The notes under the pieces were generated by a model. It worked only from the letters and a program-made list of their open reading frames with translations. It was not told where the DNA came from and ran no database searches. The translations under genes and the position numbers were made by a program. Of a DNA stretch of 64,000 bases, positions 27,530 to 35,337 are shown one piece after another (within the stretch, counting starts at the first letter, position 1; every line of letters begins with the position of its first letter). The stretch lies in contig NZ_FOHN01000001.1 in the NCBI RefSeq assembly GCF_900111595.1, forward strand, positions 206,459 through 270,458, given 5' to 3'. This DNA is from [Clostridium] polysaccharolyticum. GTDB lineage: Bacteria; Bacillota; Clostridia; Lachnospirales; Lachnospiraceae.

Positions 27530-27847
27530 TTGGAAAAGCAAAAGGATACATTATATATTCCACAGGGAATAAAAAAGGAACGGGAGTATTTTAACGGAAT
27601 TGGTCTTAAGGAGATTAAAATAATAGCGGTATCTTTTGTAATTGCAGCGGGAATTGCAGCGGTTATGTATGTACTGACGAAAATACAGGTCATTGCTTTT
27701 TTTATAGCCTTATTTATCCCATCTGGCACTTACATGGGGGTAATAAAAGACGATTCCAATGTTTCCGCAATCGATCTGATACGTTTTTATGTTAAAGATT
27801 CCAGGACACAGAAACATTACCCATACGTTGCAAAGGCTGAATTATGA
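27530..27847 (+). CDS. PrgI family transfer protein
   Basis: Encodes 105 residues from a TTG 7 nt after an AGGTGA site. Two adjacent membrane helices near the middle (IAVSFVIAAGIAAVMYVL, VIAFFIALFIPSGTYMGV) and a cytoplasmic tail ending with YVKDSRTQKHYPY follow the PrgI pattern (VirB3-like role beside VirB4). Overlaps the prepilin peptidase gene by 4 nt (ATGA). Confidence 0.78.
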   Translation: MEKQKDTLYIPQGIKKEREYFNGIGLKEIKIIAVSFVIAAGIAAVMYVLTKIQVIAFFIALFIPSGTYMGVIKDDSNVSAIDLIRFYVKDSRTQKHYPYVAKAEL

Positions 27848-28221
27848 AACGGTTATACATAATGGTTCTTATTTACGCCGCTTACAAGGATATAAAGACA
27901 CTGCAGGTTAAGAATTGGGTTCATGTTTCTATTGTTATCTTGGCATTAATGGGAAGGTTCCATATACTAGAAGCATTTCTGATTACGTTGCCTTTCTTGG
28001 TTCTTGCAGTAAAGACAAATTCCATAGGAGGAGGTGATATCAAATTTATATTTGCAAATACATGCTTATTAGGAATCGAAAAGATGTACGAAGCACTATT
28101 GATTGGCTTTGGCATGCTTTCTTTTCAATATCTGATCATGAAAAGGAATAAAAAGAAAATGAATAAGAAAGTCCCGTTGCTTCCATATCTGGTAACGGGA
28201 CTTTTATATGAAATATTTTAG
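27844..28221 (+). CDS. Prepilin peptidase (TadV/CpaA, A24 family)
   Basis: Encodes 125 residues with four hydrophobic segments. The two catalytic aspartates of A24 peptidases are present: D16 in YAAYKDIKT and D65 in the GxGD-type motif GGGDIK. The short form without the N-methyltransferase domain matches TadV/CpaA of Flp pilus systems. It should cleave the Gly-preceded leaders of pilin-like proteins encoded at 26176, 32939 and 33367. It is the first gene of an embedded Tad locus. Confidence 0.88.
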   Translation: MKRLYIMVLIYAAYKDIKTLQVKNWVHVSIVILALMGRFHILEAFLITLPFLVLAVKTNSIGGGDIKFIFANTCLLGIEKMYEALLIGFGMLSFQYLIMKRNKKKMNKKVPLLPYLVTGLLYEIF

Positions 28222-28236
28222 AAAGGTGGAACAGGA

Positions 28237-29007
28237 ATGAAGTTAAAAGGTGAAAAATCACTTAGCTGGTTAAAAAATAAAACGGTTATTGGAGTTGCCT
28301 GCATTGTCCTGGCACTTCTTGTATGCTTTCTCATAACTCCGTTGTATAACCGCAGATTAGACAGCAAGACAGATGTAGTTGTTCTGGCTGAAGATGTCAG
28401 GAAAGGAGAACAGATTACCAATAAGATGGTAAAGGAAATAGAAGCCGGAAGTTATCATCTAAAAGATGGATATGTTACAACAGTATCCGAAGCAGTAGGG
28501 AAGTACGCAAATACAGACCTGTACAAAGATGAGTATATCCTGAAAAACAGGATTCAGGATATACCGCTTTCAAAGGATACCTATCTGGATAATTTAAATG
28601 GAGAAAAAGGAGCAATCAGTATTACCATGCAGTCCCTTGCTGCAGGCCTGTCTGGAAAACTGGTAGAGGGAGACATTATATCTGTAATCACAACGAATGA
28701 TGAAAATACAAGCATTCCGGATGAATTGAAGTATGTAAAGGTATTAGCCTGTACGCTTTCTGATGGAGAAGATGTGGATGTGAATGCAAAAGATGAAAAA
28801 GAAAAGGAAGATAAGGAAAGTACCACAGCAGAAACCATTACGCTTCTTGCAGACAAGTACCAGGCTAAGAAATTAGCAAGCCTGGAGGCAAACGAGAAAA
28901 TACACGTTGAGCTTGTGTACCGGGGGGATCAGAAGAACAGTGATAAGTTCCTGAAACAGCAGGATAAAATTATAAAAGAAATGAAGGAGGATACAGATGA
29001 GCAGTAA
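28237..29007 (+). CDS. cpaB: CpaB/RcpC-like SAF domain pilus assembly protein
   Basis: Encodes 256 residues. One N-terminal membrane helix (TVIGVACIVLALLVCFLI) is followed by a SAF domain (VVVLAEDVRKGEQITNKMVK, about 48-110) and a domain with SLAAGLSGKLVEGDIISVI, as in CpaB. CpaB proteins are periplasmic or cell-wall-side assembly factors of Flp pili. The acidic C-terminus extends into the start of the next gene, overlapping by 11 nt. Confidence 0.8.
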   Translation: MKLKGEKSLSWLKNKTVIGVACIVLALLVCFLITPLYNRRLDSKTDVVVLAEDVRKGEQITNKMVKEIEAGSYHLKDGYVTTVSEAVGKYANTDLYKDEYILKNRIQDIPLSKDTYLDNLNGEKGAISITMQSLAAGLSGKLVEGDIISVITTNDENTSIPDELKYVKVLACTLSDGEDVDVNAKDEKEKEDKESTTAETITLLADKYQAKKLASLEANEKIHVELVYRGDQKNSDKFLKQQDKIIKEMKEDTDEQ

Positions 29008-29734
29008 AAATGGAAAACTGGTAGCTGTGTGGGGAAGTTCAGGTGCAGGAAAAACTACGTTTGCGATTAATCTGGCACTTGCACTTGCTAAGAAACAGCT
29101 GGAATCGCTCGTAATCTTAACAGATATCAATGCTCCTGATTTGAAAGTGCTCTTGCCATTTGAAAAAGATTTGAAGTCCATGGGGTATCTATGGACAAGA
29201 CAGGATGCAGATAAAACAGACATTTACAATGCCTGCGTGGTAACAAAATCGGAATATATCTGCTTAATGGGATATACAAAAGGGGAGAATGCGTTTTCTT
29301 ATTCTGACTATACAAAAGACAATGTATTTCGTATATATGAGGAGATGAGGACAATGGCAGATTATGTGATAGTGGATTGTGTGCCGAATCTGGCATACAA
29401 CATGCTGACAACCGTTGCACTTGAAACAGCAGACTGTGTTGTGAGAATGGGCGAAGCAAAGAAGAAGTCTTTCAGCTTTTTTGATTCCAGTCTGCCATTA
29501 TTAGCAGATAGCAGATATGAAAGGGAGAAACATATTCGTCTTTTATCCAAAGTAAAAAGTGATATGCCTATAGAAATAGCAAAAAAATACCTTGGGTGTG
29601 ACTTGGAACTGCCATATATAGAAGAAGCCCAAAAACAGATGATGGAAGGAATGCTTTTATCAGGAATAAAAGACCCTTGTTATGTTGCAGTGATTAAAGA
29701 GATTGCAGAACGGATTGAAAAGGAGGAATCATAA
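28997..29734 (+). CDS. CpaE/TadZ-like MinD-family ATPase
   Basis: Encodes 245 residues. Walker A GSSGAGKTTFAINLALALAK near residue 14 and the MinD-type VIVDCVPNLAYNML identify a SIMIBI ATPase; operon position identifies it as the pilus-localising CpaE/TadZ. There is no receiver-like N-terminal domain, unlike the second ATPase of this kind at 42162. AAGGAGGATACAG precedes the ATG, and the stop abuts cpaF. Confidence 0.8.
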   Translation: MSSKNGKLVAVWGSSGAGKTTFAINLALALAKKQLESLVILTDINAPDLKVLLPFEKDLKSMGYLWTRQDADKTDIYNACVVTKSEYICLMGYTKGENAFSYSDYTKDNVFRIYEEMRTMADYVIVDCVPNLAYNMLTTVALETADCVVRMGEAKKKSFSFFDSSLPLLADSRYEREKHIRLLSKVKSDMPIEIAKKYLGCDLELPYIEEAQKQMMEGMLLSGIKDPCYVAVIKEIAERIEKEES

Positions 29735-31099
29735 TTGGCAGATGAGATTAAAGTTAAGGCTCCCATAAGCAGTTCGGAATATAAACAGATGGATTTTCAG
29801 AAGCTTTTTACAAGAGTACAGAAACACATGTCAAAAAAGTGTGCGTATCTGATTGATACATTAGAAAAAGATAAACATAATTTAAATGCTACAGAACAGA
29901 TGGAAAACTATATCAGAAATTATCTTTTGGATAGAAAGATCATTGCAAAAGGCCTTTCACTGGATGAAACAGTCAGGAAGCTCATTGCAGAGCTGACACA
30001 GTTTTCCATTCTAAATGAATATCTGGACCCGAAACGTAATGATATTGAAGAAATCAATATTAATTCATGGCAGGATGTAAAAGTGCATTTCAGCGATGGC
30101 ACGATAAAAAGCGTGCAGCATTTTAATTCTCCAAAACACTGTGATGATATCATCCGAAGGCTGCTTAGACAGGAATCTCATGTTACGTTTGACAATGCCA
30201 GGCCTATTGTAAGAAGCCACCTTAATGAAAGGATTAGGATAACAGTAATTGGAGGAGCTTGCGTAGATAAAAGTTCTGGACTGGCAGCATCAATCAGAAT
30301 AGTAAATCCCAAAAACCTGAAAAGGGAAGACTTTATTGAAAAGGGGACTTTGAGTGGGGAAATGCTGGATCTCCTTATTGCGCTGTTCCAAAATGGAATA
30401 AGCATGTGCATCACTGGGGAAACAGGCTCCGGAAAAACAACATTAATGAGCTATCTGCTTTCACAAGTGCAATATCATAAGCGGCTGTTTACCATCGAAG
30501 AAGACGTAAGGGAGTTTAATCTTATTGTACAAAATGAGGAAGGAAAAACACTTAACAATGTAATCCATACGGTTACAAAGAAATCAGAAGATCCATCACA
30601 GGCAGTGGACCAGGAGAAGCTCCTGGAAACGGCAATGACTATGGATCCGGATTATATTTGCGTTGCGGAAATGAAAGGGGAGGAAGCACTTGCAGCACAG
30701 GAAGCTGCAAACACCGGGCATACGGTTATCACAACAACACATGCCCGGTCCTGTCGGATGACGTATGACAGAATGGCGTCCCTTTGCAAGAACGCCAATG
30801 ACAGCAATGAAGCTCTGATTAAGAATGCGAAAAAGGCGTTTCCCATAGTCGTTTATATCAAAAAATATGAAGACAATGTGAGAAGGATTGAAGAGATTAC
30901 AGAATGCGTAATAGATGAGGATGGAAAGAGCCAGATAAATACTCTCTATGAGTTTTCTGTTACTAAGAAGTATATCGAAAATGGAAAAGTAAGGATTCAG
31001 GGAGAGTTTAAAAAAGGCAATAAAATTAGCAGGTATCTGTTAAAGCTTTTACAGGAAGGAACCGCATCGGAAGCTTTTTTAAAGGAATTGGAGGAATAG
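29735..31099 (+). CDS. cpaF: CpaF/TadA secretion ATPase
   Basis: Encodes 454 residues. The C-terminal RecA-like domain contains Walker A GETGSGKTTLMS (about 228-239), an Asp box (FTIEEDVREF), a Walker B region (YICVAEMKGEEALAA) and a His box (TGHTVITTTHA), as in type II/IV secretion ATPases of the CpaF branch. It powers Flp pilus assembly; similar to VirB11 but with the CpaF N-terminal domain. TTG start with GGAGG upstream. It overlaps no gene but is immediately adjacent to cpaE and tadB. Confidence 0.92.
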   Translation: MADEIKVKAPISSSEYKQMDFQKLFTRVQKHMSKKCAYLIDTLEKDKHNLNATEQMENYIRNYLLDRKIIAKGLSLDETVRKLIAELTQFSILNEYLDPKRNDIEEININSWQDVKVHFSDGTIKSVQHFNSPKHCDDIIRRLLRQESHVTFDNARPIVRSHLNERIRITVIGGACVDKSSGLAASIRIVNPKNLKREDFIEKGTLSGEMLDLLIALFQNGISMCITGETGSGKTTLMSYLLSQVQYHKRLFTIEEDVREFNLIVQNEEGKTLNNVIHTVTKKSEDPSQAVDQEKLLETAMTMDPDYICVAEMKGEEALAAQEAANTGHTVITTTHARSCRMTYDRMASLCKNANDSNEALIKNAKKAFPIVVYIKKYEDNVRRIEEITECVIDEDGKSQINTLYEFSVTKKYIENGKVRIQGEFKKGNKISRYLLKLLQEGTASEAFLKELEE

Positions 31100-31102
31100 A
31101 AG

Positions 31103-32038
31103 ATGAAAGTGTTTTTGGAACTTTTGGCATTCATTCTTTTGTCAGCAGGATTTATTCTGCTTCTAAAATTGAATTTGAAGGAATTTCTTCACGATGTTTC
31201 TAAAGCATTTCTCTGGAACCCCCAAAAAACATTGAAGACAAGGGTTCTTGAAGTTACTGGAAAGAAAAAGGGAAGCCGCTTCTTGAAGCTGATTCAGGAA
31301 GCGGTCACAACACTGGAAGTGAATAAAAAGGAATCATTATTTCCACTGATTTGTGGTGCAGCTCTTGTAATGTCGCTTTTGGGAATTTTATTAGGCTTCC
31401 TGATGCAGAATTATTTTATTGCTCCTGTACTTGGTGCTGGATTCCTGATATGTCCATTCTTATATGTTAAGTTACTAGGATTTAGGCTTAAAAAGCTATT
31501 AAATCAGGAACTGGAGAGTACATTGTCTATTGTCACAACTAGTTACTGTAGAAGTGAGAATATTGTAGAAGCTGTAGAAGAGAACATTAGTTACATTAAT
31601 GCTCCAATAAAAGAAGTGTTTCAGCAGTTTCTCTTTGAAGCAAAAATGGTTAATCCGGATATCAAGAAGCTTATCCGCAGGATGAGGGATAAGATAAATA
31701 ATAATGTTTTTAAAGAGTGGTGTGATGCTCTTGCATCTTGCCAGGACAACAGTAAGCTAAAAAGTACGTTGTTGCCAATTACAAAAAAGCTATCTACAGT
31801 AAGGACTGTATCGGCCAGACTGGATGCAATGTTATATGAACCTGTGAAGGAGTTTATATCACTGATAGTAATGGTGGTACTGAATATTCCTCTTATGTAT
31901 TTTATAAACAAGGAGTGGTACAGGATTCTTGTTTATTCACAATACGGGAAAATTACACTTAGTGTATGTGCAGCAATAATTTTTGTGTCTGTTTTTGCTG
32001 TTATCAAGATTACGCGGCCGATCGAATATAAAAGATAA
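31103..32038 (+). CDS. TadB-like inner membrane pilus platform protein
   Basis: Encodes 311 residues. Hydrophobic segments occur at the N-terminus (FLELLAFILLSAGFILLL), at about 85-125 and near the C-terminus, around a cytoplasmic domain with the F-type signature region (ELESTLSIVTTSYCRSENIVEAV). This matches the T2SSF/TadB family, which forms the platform with TadC for the CpaF ATPase. Located directly after cpaF. Confidence 0.78.
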   Translation: MKVFLELLAFILLSAGFILLLKLNLKEFLHDVSKAFLWNPQKTLKTRVLEVTGKKKGSRFLKLIQEAVTTLEVNKKESLFPLICGAALVMSLLGILLGFLMQNYFIAPVLGAGFLICPFLYVKLLGFRLKKLLNQELESTLSIVTTSYCRSENIVEAVEENISYINAPIKEVFQQFLFEAKMVNPDIKKLIRRMRDKINNNVFKEWCDALASCQDNSKLKSTLLPITKKLSTVRTVSARLDAMLYEPVKEFISLIVMVVLNIPLMYFINKEWYRILVYSQYGKITLSVCAAIIFVSVFAVIKITRPIEYKR

Positions 32039-32055
32039 GAAAGGGGGAACAGAAT

Positions 32056-32925
32056 ATGTTATTTTTGCTTGAAATAATTACATTTGCAGGGGTGGCATAT
32101 GGAAGCTATACAGCACTTGCAGGTATTTTGAAATTGCCTACTTTTGCAGCCGAAAAGGCAGCGCAGGCATATGGGAAAGAAGATACGTTGTCTATGCAGT
32201 TTGAGCTGTTTGTACAGAGGCTGGCTATTAGACTTGCCCGGCACATCAAAATGGATGAATACAAGTATGGTAAACTGGAACAGGAGTTGAAAAACCTGGG
32301 GATGGAACAGACACCAGAAATGTACAAGGCAACTGCACTTGTAAAATCGTTTTTAACGCTGCTTTTGGTAATTCCGTGTTTGTTTATCTGGCCGATTATT
32401 TCAATTGGAATAGTAATAATGGCATTTCTGGTATACTTTCAAGCTGAAAATAAGCTTCAGGAAGAAATAAAGAAAAAACGGGAAGCAATTGAACTGGAGC
32501 TTCCCCGTTTCTGCTGTACGATAAAACAAGAACTTGCAGAAACAAGGGATGTGCTTGCAATCTTGGAAAACTACAGAAGGAATGCGACAGGAGCAATAAG
32601 GAAGGAACTTGATATAACATGTGCAGACATGAGGAGCGGCAATTATGAAGCTGCCCTAACAAGATTTGAAGCACGAATTACATCCGCACCATTAAGTGAC
32701 ATTATAAGAGGCCTTCTTGGTACGCTGCGTGGAGATGATAATACAGCGTACTTCGAGATCCTGGCACATGATATGGATGAAATGGAAATACGCCGTCTGG
32801 AGGCGGAAGCAGCAAAACAGCCAGGAAAAATTAAAAAGTACCTGGCTGCGTTATTAGGATGCATGCTGCTTATGTATGCAGTAATCTTAATTGTATATGC
32901 ACTTGGCAATATGAATTTCAGGTAG
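32056..32925 (+). CDS. TadC-like inner membrane pilus platform protein
   Basis: Encodes 289 residues, with membrane segments near 1-20, 96-125 and at the C-terminus (LAALLGCMLLMYAVILIVYA) and a T2SSF-type cytoplasmic domain (ELPRFCCTIKQELAETRDVL). It follows tadB by 17 nt. The pair is the usual TadB/TadC platform of Flp pili. Confidence 0.75.
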   Translation: MLFLLEIITFAGVAYGSYTALAGILKLPTFAAEKAAQAYGKEDTLSMQFELFVQRLAIRLARHIKMDEYKYGKLEQELKNLGMEQTPEMYKATALVKSFLTLLLVIPCLFIWPIISIGIVIMAFLVYFQAENKLQEEIKKKREAIELELPRFCCTIKQELAETRDVLAILENYRRNATGAIRKELDITCADMRSGNYEAALTRFEARITSAPLSDIIRGLLGTLRGDDNTAYFEILAHDMDEMEIRRLEAEAAKQPGKIKKYLAALLGCMLLMYAVILIVYALGNMNFR

Positions 32926-32938
32926 GGCAGGTGAGTTC

Positions 32939-33361
32939 ATGAAAGAAATAATAAGGAAATTAAAAGAGAAGGATGGATCTGCTTTTATTGAAATATGCAT
33001 CGGAGTATTGGTTTTTGCAATGATTCTGACTATAATTTTACAGACCATTTCGGTTCTTGTTTATAAATACCGGCTAGGTACCGTTGCAGACAAAATTTCA
33101 GAAGTCGTTGCAGCAGAGGGGGCTTATGATTCCACTGTCCAAAGTGTCATTGGCAAGTACATGGAAGCAAATAATGTAAAAGATGCTTCCGTTTCCCTTG
33201 CTGGTACAGAATTTATGCCAGGAAAGAATAGAATCCAGCTGAATGACAAGATTGTTGTGACAGTCACAACAAAATACAGCATTGGATTCAGTGCAAATGT
33301 AAAAGTAACGATAAACCTGAAAAATGTGTCCCAGACAAGGAGTGGTGTCTATTGGAAGTAG
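32939..33361 (+). CDS. TadE-like pseudopilin (DUF4320-like)
   Basis: Encodes 140 residues. A short basic leader ends KDGS, with Gly followed at mature position +5 by Glu (SAFIE), then a long hydrophobic helix (ICIGVLVFAMILTIILQ). This is the class III signal of TadE-type pseudopilins. The extracytoplasmic part is strand-rich. DUF4320 proteins of ICEs look like this. Starts at ATG with AGGTGA upstream; next gene begins right at its stop. Confidence 0.78.
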   Translation: MKEIIRKLKEKDGSAFIEICIGVLVFAMILTIILQTISVLVYKYRLGTVADKISEVVAAEGAYDSTVQSVIGKYMEANNVKDASVSLAGTEFMPGKNRIQLNDKIVVTVTTKYSIGFSANVKVTINLKNVSQTRSGVYWK

Positions 33362-33366
33362 TAAAA

Positions 33367-33897
33367 ATGAGACAGATACTGAAAAAGAATGATGGAAGTA
33401 CCGTGATTGACGTTGCGGTATGGGTGCTTGTCATGCTTATTATCTTTTCCGTAGCGTTTGAATATATAAGGGTTCAGATAATCTGTTATAACCTGAAGGA
33501 TACATTTGAAAATGAAATCCAGACAGTCCTTTCCGAGAATTACGATGAGGTATATGCAGGTTTTCGGGAAAGCAGGGCAGTTGGAGGACAGTTTGAGGGC
33601 GGACCGGAAGGAGCAGCGGAGGACAATGAAGAGCCAGAATGGATCGATCTGAATGATTCCGGGGATGTAGAGCAGGAGATAGAAGATTTACTTGCAATGG
33701 ATTCTCTGGAAGATCCGAATGGATCTTTTGAAATTAGAGATATAAAAGTAAAGGTACGGAATGGAAGTGATACTGATACTGGCAAATATGAAGTAAATGG
33801 AAGCATGAAGGTTCTGGTTCCTATAAAAATCGTTGGTATTACTGTAAAAACATCTGTACCAGTAAAAACTAAAATAGTATACAATGAAATGTATTAA
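33367..33897 (+). CDS. TadE/TadF-like pseudopilin, Asp at +5
   Basis: Encodes 176 residues. The leader ends NDGS, and the mature N-terminus would be STVID, so Asp replaces the usual Glu at +5, followed by the hydrophobic helix VAVWVLVMLIIFSVAF. The middle is strongly acidic (GPEGAAEDNEEPEWIDLNDS). The ATG at 33367 is preferred; a TTG at 33352 overlaps the upstream gene. Last gene of the Tad cluster. Confidence 0.72.
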   Translation: MRQILKKNDGSTVIDVAVWVLVMLIIFSVAFEYIRVQIICYNLKDTFENEIQTVLSENYDEVYAGFRESRAVGGQFEGGPEGAAEDNEEPEWIDLNDSGDVEQEIEDLLAMDSLEDPNGSFEIRDIKVKVRNGSDTDTGKYEVNGSMKVLVPIKIVGITVKTSVPVKTKIVYNEMY

Positions 33898-33969
33898 AAA
33901 CTGAATAAGAAAATAAAAGCGAAAAAAGCTAGAAACATTGAAAGAACGGTGGTTTTGAGCTTTTCTGAG

Positions 33970-33998
33970 TTGAAAAAACAGATGGAATATGGTATAAT
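33970..33998 (+). promoter_or_regulatory. Sigma-A promoter for the surface protein genes
   Basis: TTGAAA (33970-33975) and TATAAT (33993-33998) with 17-nt spacing, 54 nt before the TTG at 34052. It allows the tagged surface proteins to be expressed apart from the Tad operon. Confidence 0.7.
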
Positions 33999-34051
33999 AT
34001 GTTTATGAATAACTTGTAATTATACTTTCCATTTGGGAAAGAGAGGTTACA

Positions 34052-34576
34052 TTGAAGAAAAACAAAATTATAATTGTAGCATTTATTATAACAGTGGGCT
34101 TTATTTGGGTATTCCTTTTTAACAGTAACAGTGTAAGAACTGGAAAAGACCATTCTGGAAATGGAATACAGGTTGAGGTTGCAAAAAATGAGAGCATTAA
34201 TGCAGATATCAAAGAACAAGATAAACAAGAACAGCATGATGGCTCATCCTCTAAGAGCGATTTACACATTGATACATATGAAGAACTGAAGAAAGAAAAA
34301 GATGTGGTAAATCAGAAAAGCAGGAAAGTAAGTGGAAAAAGCGGTTCAGATACAATTGAAAAAGCAAAAACAAAAGTCAATAAAACGAAAAAAATAGTGA
34401 TAGATGAGTCAAGTACGACTATGAAAGATGAAACAATAGGTACTGAAAAAGAATATACAGCTGGAGAAGAGCCACAGAAAAAAATTGAATTGCATGAACC
34501 AATTGTAACCGAAGGTAAAGAGGTGACAATTGATACAAAACCTGGAGGCAAAAGAAATATTGGTACATGGGGATAG
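34052..34576 (+). CDS. Membrane-anchored protein with shared C-terminal tag
   Basis: Encodes 174 residues (TTG start after GAGAGG). A basic start and hydrophobic helix (IIIVAFIITVGFIWVFLF) act as signal anchor. The rest is Lys/Glu/Ser-rich, likely disordered. The last 24 residues (VTEGKEVTIDTKPGG, KRNIGTWG) are nearly identical to the C-terminus of the next gene's product, also at DNA level. The tail has no LPxTG motif or hydrophobic segment. No known family; a sorting, secretion or attachment tag is a reasonable guess. Confidence 0.65.
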   Translation: MKKNKIIIVAFIITVGFIWVFLFNSNSVRTGKDHSGNGIQVEVAKNESINADIKEQDKQEQHDGSSSKSDLHIDTYEELKKEKDVVNQKSRKVSGKSGSDTIEKAKTKVNKTKKIVIDESSTTMKDETIGTEKEYTAGEEPQKKIELHEPIVTEGKEVTIDTKPGGKRNIGTWG

Positions 34577-34591
34577 ATAGGAGGTATTAGG

Positions 34592-35275
34592 ATGAAAAGG
34601 AGAGATTTAGTTTTTAGTGTAGCAGTTGCTTTTAGCGTAGCAATGAATCCAGTTGCTTTAAAAGCTGAGACGGATGAAGTCGTTATAGAGCAGGAATTAG
34701 ATGTGATCGATACGACAAAGCCTGTTTTAGAAGGGATAAAAAATCAGTCTGTATTCGTGGGTGATAAGATTAATTATCTAAAAGGAGTAACAGCATGGGA
34801 TGATAAAGATGGCAATTTAACGAAAGAGATAAAAGTGGACAGTGCTAAGGTAAATTTGAAGAAGGCAGGAAAATATGTAGTTACTTATACGGTAAAGGAC
34901 AGTGAAGGAAATACAGCTATAAAAAAAGCTGCTATACAAGTTAAGAAAGACAAAGCTCCGGTTATAAAGGGAGCAAGAAACCAAACCATTTATTTGAATA
35001 ATCCGATTTCCTATAGAAAAGGAGTAACGGCAAAAGATGATAAAGATGGTAACTTGACAAAGAAAATTAAGATTGATAGTTCGAGAGTTAAGAAAGCCAA
35101 GGTGGGAAAATATCCAGTTACTTATACGGTAAAAGACAGCGCAGGGCACAAGACGATTAAAAAGGTATTTGTAACAGTAAAGAAGTTTAAGTTGTTTACT
35201 CCAACAGTGACAGAAGGTAAAGAGGTGACGGTTGATACAAAACCTGGAGGTAAAAAAAATATTGGTACATGGTGA
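34592..35275 (+). CDS. Secreted protein with two DUF5011-type Ig-like domains and shared tag
   Basis: Encodes 227 residues. Signal peptide (FSVAVAFSVAMNPVALKAE), then two tandem Ig-like repeats of about 80 residues, each with a GxT-A-x-DDKDGNLTK core and a YPVTYTVKDSAG-type end, typical of DUF5011 or HYR-like surface domains. The C-terminus VTEGKEVTVDTKPGG, KKNIGTW repeats the tag of the preceding protein. AGGAGG precedes the ATG. Likely exported to the cell surface; a terminator follows, so 34052-35275 is a two-gene unit. Confidence 0.75.
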   Translation: MKRRDLVFSVAVAFSVAMNPVALKAETDEVVIEQELDVIDTTKPVLEGIKNQSVFVGDKINYLKGVTAWDDKDGNLTKEIKVDSAKVNLKKAGKYVVTYTVKDSEGNTAIKKAAIQVKKDKAPVIKGARNQTIYLNNPISYRKGVTAKDDKDGNLTKKIKIDSSRVKKAKVGKYPVTYTVKDSAGHKTIKKVFVTVKKFKLFTPTVTEGKEVTVDTKPGGKKNIGTW

Positions 35276-35287
35276 TAAAAAGCTGGA

Positions 35288-35319
35288 AAGTGTAGTCAAA
35301 TAGGGACTGCACTTTTTTT
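35288..35319 (+). terminator. Rho-independent terminator
   Basis: AAGTGTAGTC (35288-35297) pairs with GACTGCACTT (35305-35314), one T-G pair, then a T run. It separates the two tagged-protein genes from the next surface gene. Confidence 0.75.
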
Positions 35320-35337
35320 ATGTCAGGAGGCAATATT

